DNA of 64,000 nt from Streptomyces longisporoflavus. GTDB lineage: Bacteria > Actinomycetota > Actinomycetes > Streptomycetales > Streptomycetaceae. The position numbers were made by a program, and so were the translations under genes. This document shows positions 52,331-62,742 of this stretch, piece after piece. Each line of letters begins with the position of its first letter. Within the stretch, counting starts at the first letter, position 1. The notes under the pieces are model-generated. The model was not told where the DNA came from. It did not search any database and worked only from the letters and a program-made list of their open reading frames with translations. The stretch spans positions 1 to 64,000 of the forward strand of contig NZ_BMTR01000005.1 in assembly GCF_014649775.1 (NCBI RefSeq). The letters are read 5' to 3'.

Positions 52331-54457
52331 CTATGCCCGCTCCAATCGCACCGCGCACACCTTGAACTCCGGCATCCGTGACACCGGGTCGAGTGCCGGG
52401 TTGGTGAGGGAGTTGGCGCGGCCCTCGCCCGGCCAGTGGAACGGCATGAAGACGGTGTCGGCGCGGATGGCGCTCGTGATCCGCGCCGGGGCGACGGCCC
52501 GCCCCCGCCTCGACACGACGGTCACCGGCTCGCCGTCGCCGACCTGGAGCCGCGCCGCCAGCCGCGGATGCAGCTCGACGAACGGGCCGGGAGCGGCGGA
52601 GTTGAGCTCGTCGACGCGGCGCGTCTGGGCCCCCGACTGGTACTGCGAGAGAACCCGCCCGGTGGTCAGGAGCACGGGGAACTCCGCGTCCGGCTCCTCG
52701 GCGGCGTCCCGATGCACCACCGGCACGAAACGCGCCCGCCCGTCGTCGGTGGCGAACCGCGTGAGAAAGAGCCGGGGAGTACCGGCATGCACGGCCCGAT
52801 CCGCTCCCGCCCCGTCCTCCCCGGGGCCCGCGTCCCCGGACTCCTGCGCGGGGCACGGCCAGAAGACCCCCTCCCCGTCTCCCTCCCGCAGGCGCGCGTA
52901 CGAGATGCCGGAGTAGTCCGCCGGTCCGCCCGCGCTCGCCCGGCGCAGTTCGTCGAAGACCTCCTCCGGGTCCGTGGGGAAGCCCTTCTCGTGGCCGAGG
53001 CGGGCGGCGAGGCCGTGCAGTACGTCCAGGTCGCTGCGTACACCGGCGGGCGCACTCACCGCGCGGCGGCGCAGCAGGACCCGGCCCTCCAGGTTCGTCA
53101 CCGTCCCCGTCTCCTCGGCCCACTGCGTCACCGGCAGGACGACATCCGCCAGTCGCGCCGTCTCGGAGAGCACGACATCGGCCACCGCGAGGAAGTCGAG
53201 CGAGCGGAGGCGCTCCTCCACGTGTGCGGCCCGCGGCGCCGAGACGACCGGGTTCGAGCCCATCAGGAGCAGGGCCTTGATGTCCCCGCCGAGCGCGTCG
53301 AGCAGCTCGTACGCGGAGCGGCCGGGGCCCGGCAGCGAATCCGGGTCGACGCCCCACACCTCCGCCACATGCGCCCGCGCCGCGGGGTCCGTCAGCTTGC
53401 GGTAGCCGGGCAGCTGGTCGGCCTTCTGGCCGTGTTCCCGCCCGCCCTGGCCGTTGCCCTGCCCGGTCAGACAGCCGTACCCGGCAAGGGGGCGGCCCGC
53501 GTTGCCCGTGGCGAGGCAGAGGTTGATCCACGCGCCCACCGTGTCCGTCCCCTTGGACTGCTGCTCGGGCCCGCGCGCGGTGAGCACCATCGCGGCCTCG
53601 GCGTCGCAGAACATCCGCACCGCGTCCCGCAGTTCGGGCACGGACACGCCGCTGATCCGCTCCACGTGCTCCGGCCAGTGCGCCATCGCCGCCGCCCGCG
53701 CCTCCTCCCAGCCGCTGGTCCGCTCCTCGATGAACGCCTCGTCCGTCCGTCCCTCGGCCACCACCAGGTGCAGCAGGCCGAGCGCGAGGGCGAGGTCCGT
53801 GCCGGGGCGGGGCGCCAGATGGAGGTCGGCCTGTTCGGCGGTGCGGGTCCTGCGCGGGTCGACGACGATCAGCTTCCCGCCGTTCGCCTTCAGCTCCGTC
53901 AGATACCGCAGCGCGGGCGGCATCGTCTCGGCGAGGTTCGAGCCGACGAGGATCACGCAGCCGGTGCGCGGGATGTCGGCGAGCGGGAACGGCAGGCCCC
54001 GGTCGAGCCCGAAAGCCCGCTGGCCCGCCGCTGCCGCCGAGGACATGCAGAACCGGCCGTTGTAGTCGATCTGCGACGTGCCAAGCGCCACCCGCGCGAA
54101 CTTCCCGAGGGCGTACGCCTTCTCGTTGGTCAGCCCGCCGCCGCCGAACACCCCGCACGCGTCCGCTCCGTGCTCCGTACGCGTGCGGGAGAGCCCCTCG
54201 GCGACGCGGGCGATCGCCTCCTCCCAGGTGGCAGCCTCGAGCCGGCCCGTGGCGTGGGATCGGACGAGTGGCTCGGTCAGGCGCACCCGGGAGGAGAGCA
54301 CAGCGGGTGCCGTGCGGCCCTTGCCGCACAGCGCGCCCTGGTTCACGGGGAACTCCGGACGCTCCACGACCTCCACCTCGCCGGGGCCGCCGGCCAGGCT
54401 CATCCCGCATTGCAGCGCGCAGTACGGACAGTGGGTCGGTGTCGCCTCGGTGTGCAT
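52331..54457 (-). CDS. nasA: Assimilatory nitrate reductase catalytic subunit NasA
   Basis: This 708-aa bis-MGD molybdoenzyme starts MHTEATPTHCPYCALQCGM with the [4Fe-4S] cysteines (CPYCALQC, later CGKGRTAP). The molybdopterin-binding sections are seen in NGRFCMSSAAAAG (active-site Cys), GSNLAETMPPALRYL, TGQGNGQGGREHGQKADQLPG and the C-terminal MPFHWPGEGRANSLTNPALD. There is no signal peptide, so it is cytoplasmic and assimilatory. The usual electron partner may be the reductase at 44065. The candidate GlnR box lies 24 nt upstream. Confidence 0.95.
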   Translation of the reverse strand: MHTEATPTHCPYCALQCGMSLAGGPGEVEVVERPEFPVNQGALCGKGRTAPAVLSSRVRLTEPLVRSHATGRLEAATWEEAIARVAEGLSRTRTEHGADACGVFGGGGLTNEKAYALGKFARVALGTSQIDYNGRFCMSSAAAAGQRAFGLDRGLPFPLADIPRTGCVILVGSNLAETMPPALRYLTELKANGGKLIVVDPRRTRTAEQADLHLAPRPGTDLALALGLLHLVVAEGRTDEAFIEERTSGWEEARAAAMAHWPEHVERISGVSVPELRDAVRMFCDAEAAMVLTARGPEQQSKGTDTVGAWINLCLATGNAGRPLAGYGCLTGQGNGQGGREHGQKADQLPGYRKLTDPAARAHVAEVWGVDPDSLPGPGRSAYELLDALGGDIKALLLMGSNPVVSAPRAAHVEERLRSLDFLAVADVVLSETARLADVVLPVTQWAEETGTVTNLEGRVLLRRRAVSAPAGVRSDLDVLHGLAARLGHEKGFPTDPEEVFDELRRASAGGPADYSGISYARLREGDGEGVFWPCPAQESGDAGPGEDGAGADRAVHAGTPRLFLTRFATDDGRARFVPVVHRDAAEEPDAEFPVLLTTGRVLSQYQSGAQTRRVDELNSAAPGPFVELHPRLAARLQVGDGEPVTVVSRRGRAVAPARITSAIRADTVFMPFHWPGEGRANSLTNPALDPVSRMPEFKVCAVRLERA

Positions 54458-54480
54458 GCCGACCAGCGTCCGTGGCGCGT

Positions 54481-54518
54481 GTTACACCCCCCGCCCCGCC
54501 GCGTTACACCGCCGGTAC
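54481..54518. promoter_or_regulatory. Candidate GlnR box upstream of nasA
   Basis: GTTAC occurs at 54481 and 54503, exactly 22 bp apart, as expected for the two a-sites of the GlnR pattern. GGTAC at 54514 fits a weak b-site and CGCCC at 54492 does not. It lies 24 nt before the nasA start. Confidence 0.65.
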
Positions 54519-54602
54519 GCCCGCCTCAGCCGGCGCCACGCCCCACTGTGAGGCCCCCTTTACCCCGGGCTGACCTGCGCCGACACCCCGCGGCGGCGCT
54601 CC

Positions 54603-55394
54603 TCAGCGCCGCGCCGCGAGTGCCTTGCGCACACCCGGCTCCTCGGGGCCAAGGAAGCGCGGATCGGGCCGCAGCGTCGCGTCGAGCGCCGCCTTGCCCG
54701 CGGCGATGACCTCCCTCGCGCCGCCGTAGTACCAGGTCGCGTCGTGTTTGGCGTCGACCCCGACGCCGTACGACGTGACGCCCGCCGCGCGGCAGAGCGC
54801 GACGGCCCTGCGTATGTGGAAACCCTGGCTGATCAGCACCGCCCGGTCGACGCCGAACACCTTCTTGGCGCGCACGCAGCTGTCCCAGGTGTCGAAGCCG
54901 GCGTAATCACTGACGATCCGCCGCCCCGGCACACCGCGCTCGGTCAGATACGCGCGCATGGCGTCCGGTTCGTCGTACTCCTCGCGGCTGTTGTCACCGG
55001 TGACGAGCATGACCTCTATCCGTCCCGCCTCGTACAGCTCGGCGGCCGCGTCGAGGCGGTGCGCGAGATAGGGCGAGGGCTCGCCGTTCCACAGCCCGGC
55101 GCCGAAGACGACCGCGACCCGGGTGCGCGGCACGTCGGCCGTCGTGTGCAGGCGCCCCTCCGCCGTCACGAACAGCCAGGTCGCGGGCAGCAGCGCGAGG
55201 ACGCAGACGGCCATGAAGGCCTGCACGGCCCGCCGCTGTCCCTGACGCGTTCGCGGCAGCCGCAGCCGAGATCGCAGCCGCAGTCGCGATCGCAACCGCA
55301 GACGGCCCGGCCGGGCCGCCCATCCGCGTGCCCGGACCCGCGCCCCGGACGGCTCTCGCGCCCCCGACCGCCGCATCCGTCCCGGCAGCTCCAT
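54603..55394 (-). CDS. SanA/YdcF-like protein (DUF218)
   Basis: This protein is about 263 aa from the ATG at 55394. The N-terminus is Arg/Leu/Pro-rich with an RLRLRSRLRLRSRL repeat, then one membrane segment (AVCVLALLPATWLFV). The DUF218 core follows: VAVVFGAGLWNGEPSPYLAHRLDAAAELY, VTGDNSREEYDEPDAM, SDYAGFDTWDSC and SQGFHIRRAVALC. E. coli SanA is linked to envelope integrity (vancomycin exclusion at high temperature). The role here is inferred from family only. Confidence 0.87.
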   Translation of the reverse strand: MELPGRMRRSGAREPSGARVRARGWAARPGRLRLRSRLRLRSRLRLPRTRQGQRRAVQAFMAVCVLALLPATWLFVTAEGRLHTTADVPRTRVAVVFGAGLWNGEPSPYLAHRLDAAAELYEAGRIEVMLVTGDNSREEYDEPDAMRAYLTERGVPGRRIVSDYAGFDTWDSCVRAKKVFGVDRAVLISQGFHIRRAVALCRAAGVTSYGVGVDAKHDATWYYGGAREVIAAGKAALDATLRPDPRFLGPEEPGVRKALAARR

Positions 55395-55557
55395 CGCGTT
55401 CCCCCATGCCCCGATGCCGGATCCCCCCGATCCGATCACTGTGCACAACGGTAAGCGACCGCACTGACAATGCCGCGGCGCCGCCGGTGAGCCAGGCCGA
55501 AAGGACCCGTCACCGGCGCGCAACGCGACCGAAACGCGGCACGGCCATCCTCGGTCC

Positions 55558-56508
55558 ATGACGCCGTCGAACCTTCTTCGCGACGAGTCCGGCAGCACCC
55601 CTCTCGAAAGTACGGCGCAGATCATGGACCGGATCACCAGTCAGCTCGGCAGCCAGCTCAACCTCGTCTCCCTCGACGGCAGACGCCGCACGGAACCACC
55701 CGCGGCGTCCCCCCTCGCACCACGCACCGCACCACGCACCGCACCGGCGCCGGAACTCGTCGTGGTCGCCCACGGCAGCCGCGACCCCCGCGCCCTCGCC
55801 ACCGTCACGGCGCTCCTCGACCGGGTCCGTGCGCTGCGGCCGGGGCTCACCGTGCGCCTCGGCCACATCGAGCTGAACGAGCCGCTGCTCACCGACACCC
55901 TCGCCGCGTCGCCCGGCGGCGCCGCCGTCCTCGTACCGCTGCTGCTCAGCCGCGGCTACCACGTCAAGCACGACATACCCGGGGCCGCCGCGAGCGCCCG
56001 GCATCTCGACACCCGGGTCGCCGCCCCGCTCGGCCCGCACCCCCTGCTCGTCGACGCGCTGCACGACCGGCTCGTGGAAGCGGGCTGGCCCGCCGGGCCC
56101 GGCCGCCGCACCGACGCGGTGATCCTGGCCGCCGCCGGTTCCCGCGACCCGGACTCCGCCGCGGACACCCGGCGCACGGCGGACCTCCTCGCCCGGCGGC
56201 TCGGCGTACCGGTCGTGCCCGCGTACGCGACGCCGACCGAGGCCTCCGCGCTCAGCGTGCCCGCGGCGGTACACGCCCTCGCCGCTCGCGGACGCCACCG
56301 CACCGCCGTGGCCTCGTACTTCACGGCACCCGGCCGCTTCGCCACGCAGTGCGCCGAGGCCGCCCCCTGGATCGCGTCGGCCCCCCTCGGCGTCCACCTC
56401 GCCATGGCCCGCCTCCTCCTGCACCGCTACGACCAGGCCCGCGCCACCGCATCCTCGACGCCCCGGGCCGCCGCGCACGTTCCGTCCCGTCAGCTGACCA
56501 CCGCCTGA
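55558..56508 (+). CDS. Sirohydrochlorin chelatase (CbiX/SirB-like)
   Basis: This 316-aa protein has two tandem CbiX-like halves. The first carries the active His in VVVAHGSRDPRA (His72), and the second has AAAGSRDPDS, where His is replaced by Ala. It likely inserts Fe (siroheme) or Co. The nearby nirB needs siroheme, which favours ferrochelation. The first 50 residues have no clear family match, and an ATG at 55624 is an alternative start. Confidence 0.88.
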   Translation: MTPSNLLRDESGSTPLESTAQIMDRITSQLGSQLNLVSLDGRRRTEPPAASPLAPRTAPRTAPAPELVVVAHGSRDPRALATVTALLDRVRALRPGLTVRLGHIELNEPLLTDTLAASPGGAAVLVPLLLSRGYHVKHDIPGAAASARHLDTRVAAPLGPHPLLVDALHDRLVEAGWPAGPGRRTDAVILAAAGSRDPDSAADTRRTADLLARRLGVPVVPAYATPTEASALSVPAAVHALAARGRHRTAVASYFTAPGRFATQCAEAAPWIASAPLGVHLAMARLLLHRYDQARATASSTPRAAAHVPSRQLTTA

Positions 56509-56565
56509 CGGCCACGCGGGGCCCCTGAAGCCCTCTTTGTCACTGCTTGCGTTTACTGTCGGTGC

Positions 56566-57879
56566 ATGGAAGGCACTGCATCGAACGCGTACGGCGCTGG
56601 GGCGGCCTATGACGAGGCCGCCGTCGAGCGATGGGCCGCCGAGCCGGACAAACGGCCGGGGCGCACCGCCTTCCAGCGGGATCGCGCGCGCGTGCTGCAC
56701 TCCGCCGCGCTGCGCCGCCTCGCCGGGAAGACCCAGGTGGTCACCCCCGGCACACGCAGCAACGAGGCGTGGGACGCCAGCGCACGGACCCGTCTGACGC
56801 ACTCCCTGGAGTGCGCCCAGGTCGGCCGCGAGCTCGGCGCCGCCCTCGGCTGCGACCCCGACCTGGTGGAGACCGCGTGCCTCTCCCACGACATGGGGCA
56901 CCCGCCCTTCGGGCACAACGGCGAGCAGGCGCTGAACGAAGTCGCCGAGAGCTGCGGCGGTTTCGAGGGCAACGCCCAGTCGCTGCGCCTGCTCACCCGC
57001 ATCGAGCCGAAGCGCTTCGTCGCGCACGAGGGGACGGGCGAACTCGTCAGCGTGGGGCTCAATCTGACCCGTGCCGCCCTGGACGCCGCCACCAAGTACC
57101 CCTGGCCGCGCGGCGCCCACCCCACCGACCCCGAGTCGCCCAAGTTCGGGGTCTATGAGGACGACCGGCCGGTCTTCGACTGGGTCCGCAAAGAGGCGCC
57201 GGGCCGCCGCACCTGCTTCGAGGCCCAGGTCATGGACTGGTCGGACGACGTCGCGTACTCGGTGCACGACATGGAGGACGGCCTGCACGCCGGACACATC
57301 GATCCGAACGTGCTGCACGCCGAGCCCGAGCGCCGCGACATCTTCGCGGTCGCCATCGGACGGTACGTACCGGCGGACACCGACCCCGAGGAGCTGTCCG
57401 AGGCACTCGACCGCCTCCTGGGCCAGGAGTGGTGGCCGCACGGGTACGACGGCTCGGCGATCGCCCAGGGCCGCCTGAAGGACGCGACCAGCCAGCTCAT
57501 CGGCCACTTCTGTCTCGCGGCGGAGAGCGCCACCCGCGCGCGGTACGGCAAGGGCCCCCTGACCCGGTACGCCGCCGAGCTCGTCGTCCCGCGCGAGGCC
57601 CGCCACGAGTGCGCGGTCCTCAAGGCCGTCGCCGACCGCTACGTGATGCAGCGCCCCGCCCAGGAGCGGCTGCGCGCGGACCAGCGGATCGTCGTCGCCG
57701 AACTGGCCGATGCGCTCACGGCGCGCGCCCCCGAGGGACTCGACCCGCAGTTCCGCGCGCTGTACGACACGGCACCCGACGACCGCGCGGCGCTGCGTGT
57801 GGTCGTCGACCAGATCGCGTCCCTCACGGACGCCGCCGCGCGCTCGCTGCACGCGCGGCTCACGGCAAGACACCCCTGA
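56566..57879 (+). CDS. dgt: dGTPase-like HD-domain phosphohydrolase
   Basis: This 437-aa protein has the HD-domain metal motifs [16 protein letters not shown] and [19 protein letters not shown], followed by [16 protein letters not shown]. It hydrolyses dGTP (or dNTPs) to nucleoside and triphosphate. The N-terminal [26 protein letters not shown] is a conserved Dgt section. It lies upstream of the ferredoxin reductase and dnaG, a usual Streptomyces order. Confidence 0.94.
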   Translation: MEGTASNAYGAGAAYDEAAVERWAAEPDKRPGRTAFQRDRARVLHSAALRRLAGKTQVVTPGTRSNEAWDASARTRLTHSLECAQVGRELGAALGCDPDLVETACLSHDMGHPPFGHNGEQALNEVAESCGGFEGNAQSLRLLTRIEPKRFVAHEGTGELVSVGLNLTRAALDAATKYPWPRGAHPTDPESPKFGVYEDDRPVFDWVRKEAPGRRTCFEAQVMDWSDDVAYSVHDMEDGLHAGHIDPNVLHAEPERRDIFAVAIGRYVPADTDPEELSEALDRLLGQEWWPHGYDGSAIAQGRLKDATSQLIGHFCLAAESATRARYGKGPLTRYAAELVVPREARHECAVLKAVADRYVMQRPAQERLRADQRIVVAELADALTARAPEGLDPQFRALYDTAPDDRAALRVVVDQIASLTDAAARSLHARLTARHP

Positions 57880-58008
57880 CATATGCGAAATGAGCCGTTC
57901 GACCACGGGGCGTGACGAAAACTGGCCGGATCGGTTCGCAACCCCTTCCCCCATCACGCTCCGTGCGGGACGCTCCCCCCTGACGGCAAGGCTTCGAGGA
58001 GGCATCAA

Positions 58009-59271
58009 GTGGTCGACGCGGATCAGACGTTCGTCATTGTCGGAGGAGGTCTCGCGGGCGCGAAAGCGGCCGAGACGCTCCGGTCCGAGGGCTTCACCGG
58101 CCGGGTGATCCTCATCGGCGACGAACGCGACCACCCGTACGAGCGCCCGCCCTTGTCGAAGGGATACCTCCTGGGCAAGGAGGAGCGCGACACCGTCTTC
58201 GTCCACGAACCCGCCTGGTACGCACAGGCGGACGTGGAGCTGCACCTCGGCCAGACCGTCGTCTCCGTCGACCGCGCCGCCAAGGCCGTCCACCTCGGCG
58301 ACCGCGCCGTCATCCACTACGACAAGCTCCTCCTCGCCACCGGCGCCGAGCCGCGCCGCCTCGACGTCCCCGGCACCGGCCTGGTGGGCGTGCACCACCT
58401 GCGCCGCCTCGCGCACGCCGACCGGCTGCGCCAGGTGCTCACCGGCCTGGGCCGTGACAACGGCCACCTGGTGATCGCCGGGGCGGGCTGGATCGGCCTG
58501 GAGGTCGCCGCCGCCGCGCGGACGTACGGCGCCGAGGTCACCGTCGTCGAGCCCGAGACCACCCCGCTGCACGCCGTACTCGGCCCCGAGCTCGGCCAGA
58601 TGTTCACCGACCTGCACGCCGAGCACGGCGTGCGCTTCCACTTCGGCGCCACGCTCACCGAGATCACCGGCCAGGACGGCATGGTCCTGGCCGCCCGCAC
58701 GGACGACGGCGAGGAGCACCCGGCGCACGACGTGCTCGCCGCGATCGGCGCCGCCCCGCGCACCGGGCTCGCGGAGTCCGCGGGGCTCGAGATCGCCGAC
58801 CGCGCGCACGGCGGCGGCGTCGTGGTCGACGGCTCCCTGCGGACCTCGGACCCGGACATCTACGCCGCGGGCGACGTGGCCGCCGTCCACCACCCGCTCT
58901 ACGGCACGCGCCTGCGCGTGGAGCACTGGGCGAACGCCCTGAACGGCGGCCCGGCCGCGGCCCGCGCCATGCTCGGCCAGGACGTGGCGTACGACCGGGT
59001 GCCGTACTTCTTCTCGGACCAGTACGACGTGGGCCTGGAGTACTCGGGATGGGCGCCGCCCGGGTCATACGACCAGGTCGTCGTCCGGGGCGATGCCGGC
59101 AAGCGGGAGTTCGTCGCCTTCTGGCTGAGCGAGGGGCGCGTCCTCGCCGGGATGAACGTGAATGTGTGGGACGTCACGGACACCATCCAGAAGCTGATCC
59201 GCACGGGGGCACGACCGCCCGCCGAGTCCCTCTCCGACCCGTCCGTCCCCCTGGAGTCCCTGCTCGGGTGA
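58009..59271 (+). CDS. FAD-dependent ferredoxin reductase
   Basis: This 420-aa protein starts with GTG. Rossmann motifs are FVIVGGGLAGAKAAETL and LVIAGAGWIGLEVAAAARTYG, with ATGAEPRRL and AAGDVAAVHH. It belongs to the putidaredoxin-reductase/rubredoxin-reductase type. No ferredoxin is adjacent, so its partner is elsewhere. It should not be confused with the cluster reductase at 28581. Confidence 0.91.
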   Translation: MVDADQTFVIVGGGLAGAKAAETLRSEGFTGRVILIGDERDHPYERPPLSKGYLLGKEERDTVFVHEPAWYAQADVELHLGQTVVSVDRAAKAVHLGDRAVIHYDKLLLATGAEPRRLDVPGTGLVGVHHLRRLAHADRLRQVLTGLGRDNGHLVIAGAGWIGLEVAAAARTYGAEVTVVEPETTPLHAVLGPELGQMFTDLHAEHGVRFHFGATLTEITGQDGMVLAARTDDGEEHPAHDVLAAIGAAPRTGLAESAGLEIADRAHGGGVVVDGSLRTSDPDIYAAGDVAAVHHPLYGTRLRVEHWANALNGGPAAARAMLGQDVAYDRVPYFFSDQYDVGLEYSGWAPPGSYDQVVVRGDAGKREFVAFWLSEGRVLAGMNVNVWDVTDTIQKLIRTGARPPAESLSDPSVPLESLLG

Positions 59272-59326
59272 CGCCAGGGGGACGGGGCAGGGCGGGAGTG
59301 TCAGAGCAGGGCCGTAGTATTCCAAC

Positions 59327-61231
59327 GTGGCAGGCAGGATCAATGACGAGGACGTGAAGGCGGTTCGGGACGCGGTCCCGATCGACGCCGTGGTCTCCGA
59401 CTACCTCCAGCTGCGCAACGCGGGCGGAGGCAACCTCAAGGGCCTGTGCCCTTTCCACGACGAGAAGTCACCGTCCTTCCAGGTCAGCCCCAGCAAGGGT
59501 CTCTTCCACTGCTTCGGCTGCCAGGAAGGCGGCGACACGATCGCCTTCGTGATGAAGATCGACCACCTCACCTTCTCCGAGACGGTCGAGCGCCTCGCCG
59601 CCCAGGCGGGCATCACCCTGCGGTACGAGGAGGGCGGGTACAACCCCTCCGGTCAGCGCGGCGAGCGCATCCGCCTCGTCGAGGCCCACAAGATCGCCGC
59701 GCAGTTCTACGTGGACCAGCTGGAGGGCCCCGAGGCCGAGATCGGCCGGAAGTTCCTGGCCGAGCGCGGCTTCGACCAGGCCGCCGCCGCGCACTTCGGC
59801 GTCGGCTACAGCCCCGCGGGCTGGGACCACCTCACCCGCTTCCTGCGCGGCAAGGGGTTCACCGACAAGGAGCTGACCCTCTCCGGCCTCTCCCAGGAGG
59901 GCCGCCGCGGGCCCATCGACCGCTTCCGCGGCCGGCTGATGTGGCCGATCCGCGACATCAGCGGCGAGGTCGTCGGCTTCGGAGCGCGCAAGCTGCGCGA
60001 CGACGACAACGGCCCGAAGTACCTCAACACCCCCGAAACGCCGATCTACAAGAAAGGCCAGGTGCTCTACGGCGTCGACCTGGCCAAGAAGGAGATCGCC
60101 AAGACCTCCCGCGCGGTCGTCGTCGAGGGCTACACGGACGTCATGGCCTGCCACCTGGCCGGCGTCACCACCGCCATCGCGACCTGCGGCACCGCCTTCG
60201 GCGGCGACCACATCAAGATCCTGCGCCGCCTGTTGATGGACAACGGCTCGGCGCGGGTGATCTTCACCTTCGACGGCGACGCGGCCGGGCAGAAGGCGGC
60301 CCTGCGCGCCTTCGAGGACGACCAGAAGTTCGCCGCCGAGACGTACATCGCCATCGCGCCCGAGGGCATGGACCCCTGCGAGCTGCGCCTGGCCAAGGGA
60401 GACGGAGCGGTCGCCGACCTCGTCGAACCCCGCACGCCGCTCTTCGAGTTCGCGCTGCGCCAGATCGTCGGACGGTACGACCTGGAGACCCCCGCGGGCC
60501 GCGCCGCCGCCCTGGACGAGGCGGCGCCGGTCGTGGCCCGCATCAAGAACAGCGGCGCGCAGCACGAAGTGGCCGTACAGCTCGCCGGGATGCTCGGCAT
60601 CATGGACACCCAGTTCGTGGTCAAGCGCGTCGCCCAGCTGGCGCGCTGGGCCCGGGACCGGGGCGGCAGGGGCCCGGCCCCGCAGCAGGGCCCGCCCCGG
60701 GGCCGGCAGTACGAGGCCTCCGCGCCGCCCGCGCCCTCCGGCCCGGCGCTCACGCTCCGCAGCCCCGCGCACCGCACCGAGCGCGAGCTGCTCAAGCTGG
60801 CCCTCCAGCGCCCGGAGCTGGTCTCCCCGGCCTTCGACGCGTATGGGGTGGACGAGTTCACGGCGCCTCCGTACGCGGCGGTGCGCCAGTGCATCGAGGA
60901 GGCGGGCGGCGCCGAAGCGGGCATCCCCGAGCCGCAGACCTACCTCGCCCGCGTCCTGGACGCCGCGCCGGACGACACGGTCCGCGCCATGGTCACCGAG
61001 CTGGCCGTCGAGGCGATCCTGCGCAAGACGGTCGACGAGATCTATGCGGGCACGCAGCTCGTGCAGGTCAGGCTGCGCGCCGTGGACCGCCGCATCCGGG
61101 ACGTCCAGGGCAGCCTGACCCGGCTGAGCGCCCAGCGCGACGCCGCTCAACTGGCCGCCGTGCAGAACGAGTTGTGGGTCCTCCAGCAGTACGGCAGGGC
61201 GCTGCGCGAACGCGGCGCGGACGCGCTCTGA
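59327..61231 (+). CDS. dnaG: DNA primase DnaG
   Basis: This 634-aa primase makes RNA primers for replication. The N-terminal CHC2 zinc ribbon (CPFHDEKSPSFQVSPSK, HCFGCQEGG), the RNA-polymerase core with EGYTDVMACHLAG and FTFDGDAAGQKAALRA (TOPRIM), and a C-terminal helical domain that contacts DnaB (ERELLKLALQRPELVSPAF to the end) are present. It starts with GTG and is followed by hrdA. Confidence 0.97.
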   Translation: MAGRINDEDVKAVRDAVPIDAVVSDYLQLRNAGGGNLKGLCPFHDEKSPSFQVSPSKGLFHCFGCQEGGDTIAFVMKIDHLTFSETVERLAAQAGITLRYEEGGYNPSGQRGERIRLVEAHKIAAQFYVDQLEGPEAEIGRKFLAERGFDQAAAAHFGVGYSPAGWDHLTRFLRGKGFTDKELTLSGLSQEGRRGPIDRFRGRLMWPIRDISGEVVGFGARKLRDDDNGPKYLNTPETPIYKKGQVLYGVDLAKKEIAKTSRAVVVEGYTDVMACHLAGVTTAIATCGTAFGGDHIKILRRLLMDNGSARVIFTFDGDAAGQKAALRAFEDDQKFAAETYIAIAPEGMDPCELRLAKGDGAVADLVEPRTPLFEFALRQIVGRYDLETPAGRAAALDEAAPVVARIKNSGAQHEVAVQLAGMLGIMDTQFVVKRVAQLARWARDRGGRGPAPQQGPPRGRQYEASAPPAPSGPALTLRSPAHRTERELLKLALQRPELVSPAFDAYGVDEFTAPPYAAVRQCIEEAGGAEAGIPEPQTYLARVLDAAPDDTVRAMVTELAVEAILRKTVDEIYAGTQLVQVRLRAVDRRIRDVQGSLTRLSAQRDAAQLAAVQNELWVLQQYGRALRERGADAL

Positions 61232-61573
61232 GCTTCCGCCCGGGGGCAGGAGCGGTCTCTTTGCCCGGCACGGTTGGCGGGTCCTGAGGTTCGGAAGGCG
61301 CCGCTCTGGTTACCCGTGGGGTAACCACACGGTTACGGACCGGACTCAAAAAGTCACCGCACGCCCCTCGTGGCGGCCGTGTGTCGTGCCCCACACTGGG
61401 TTGCGGTGCCTGAGTCCTCGGAGCGCGGCCGGCCCGCAGACAGCGGATGCGGTTCCGGTGAACCCGCGATTCCACACATCGTGTTCGGGACGGACAGCGG
61501 CGAGGCCGTGGAAGCCGATCCCGCTGTACCGCTGCCGCACGCCTCAGCAGCGATCATCATGGAGGTCGCCCCC

Positions 61574-62728
61574 GTGCAGACCCAGACCCTCACCCAGACC
61601 GAGACCGCCGTTGCCGCGGAAGCGGAGGCGGAGGCGGATACGGACGTCATCGCGGCCGTGCCGCCACAGAGCCGCGCCGCACGGCACCCGGAAGCGGGGC
61701 CCGAAAGCCCCGAAGCGGAGGCGATCCCCGACCCGCGGGACGCCCCGGAGGCACTGGAACCCGACAGCGGTGCGCTGCCGCCGCCTCCCGTGGCGCGGAG
61801 CCGCGCCGACAGCGGCGGCCCCTCGTCCGACCTGTTCCGTCAGTATCTGCGCGAGATAGGCCGGATCCCGCTGCTCACGGCCGCGGAGGAAGTGGAACTC
61901 GCGCGCGGTGTCGAGGCCGGTCTGTTCGCCGAGGAGAAGCTGCGTCTCGCCCCCGACCTGGACTCACAACTCGCCCTGGATCTCGACAAGTTGGTGGTCG
62001 CCGGCCGGATGGCCAAGCGCCGCCTGATCGAGGCCAACCTCCGCCTGGTCGTCTCCGTCGCCAAGCGGTACGTCGGGCGGGGACTGACCATGCTCGACCT
62101 TGTCCAGGAGGGAAACCTCGGCCTGATCAGGGCCGTCGAGAAGTTCGACTACGCACGCGGCTACAAATTCTCCACGTACGCCACCTGGTGGATCCGCCAG
62201 GCGATGTCGCGGGCCCTCGCCGACCAGGCCCGCACCATCCGCGTCCCCGTGCACGTCGTCGAGCTGATCAACCGCGTCGTCCGCGTCCAGCGCCGCATGC
62301 TCCAGGAGCGGGGCTACGAACCCACCCCCGAAGAGGTCGGCGCCCAGCTCGACCTGCCGCACGAGCGCGTCAGCGAAGTCCTGCGCCTGGCCCAGGAACC
62401 GGTGTCGCTGCACGCCCCCGTGGGCGAGGAGGACGACGTCGCGCTCGGCGACCTCATCGAGGACGGCGACGCGACGAGCCCCGTCGAATCGGCGGCCTTC
62501 CTGCTCCTGCGCGAACACCTGGAGGCGGTGCTCTCCACGCTCGGCGAGCGCGAACGCAAGGTGGTACAGCTGCGCTACGGCCTCGCCGACGGCAGGCCCC
62601 GCACCCTGGAGGAGATAGGCCGGATCTTCGGCGTGACACGCGAACGCATCCGCCAGATCGAGTCCAAGACCCTCAACAAGCTGCGGGACCACGCCTTCGC
62701 GGACCAGCTGCGGGGCTATCTCGACTAG
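61574..62728 (+). CDS. hrdA: RNA polymerase principal-like sigma factor HrdA
   Basis: This protein is about 384 aa from the GTG at 61574, with GGAGGT eight bases upstream. The family's N-terminal half is Glu/Ala/Pro-rich and variable. Region 1.2/2.1 is [23 protein letters not shown], region 2.4 [32 protein letters not shown], and region 4.2 [23 protein letters not shown]. It belongs to the sigma-70 group 2 family of Streptomyces and is named HrdA mainly because of its place after dnaG, as recalled for S. coelicolor. An earlier in-frame ATG (61559) is also possible. Confidence 0.9.
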   Translation: MQTQTLTQTETAVAAEAEAEADTDVIAAVPPQSRAARHPEAGPESPEAEAIPDPRDAPEALEPDSGALPPPPVARSRADSGGPSSDLFRQYLREIGRIPLLTAAEEVELARGVEAGLFAEEKLRLAPDLDSQLALDLDKLVVAGRMAKRRLIEANLRLVVSVAKRYVGRGLTMLDLVQEGNLGLIRAVEKFDYARGYKFSTYATWWIRQAMSRALADQARTIRVPVHVVELINRVVRVQRRMLQERGYEPTPEEVGAQLDLPHERVSEVLRLAQEPVSLHAPVGEEDDVALGDLIEDGDATSPVESAAFLLLREHLEAVLSTLGERERKVVQLRYGLADGRPRTLEEIGRIFGVTRERIRQIESKTLNKLRDHAFADQLRGYLD

Positions 62729-62742
62729 CAGCCCCGCCAGCC

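Noticed and set aside
55510..58926. A 1138-codon minus-strand frame across the chelatase, dgt and ferredoxin reductase genes
   Set aside because: Antisense shadow of three well-supported plus-strand genes.
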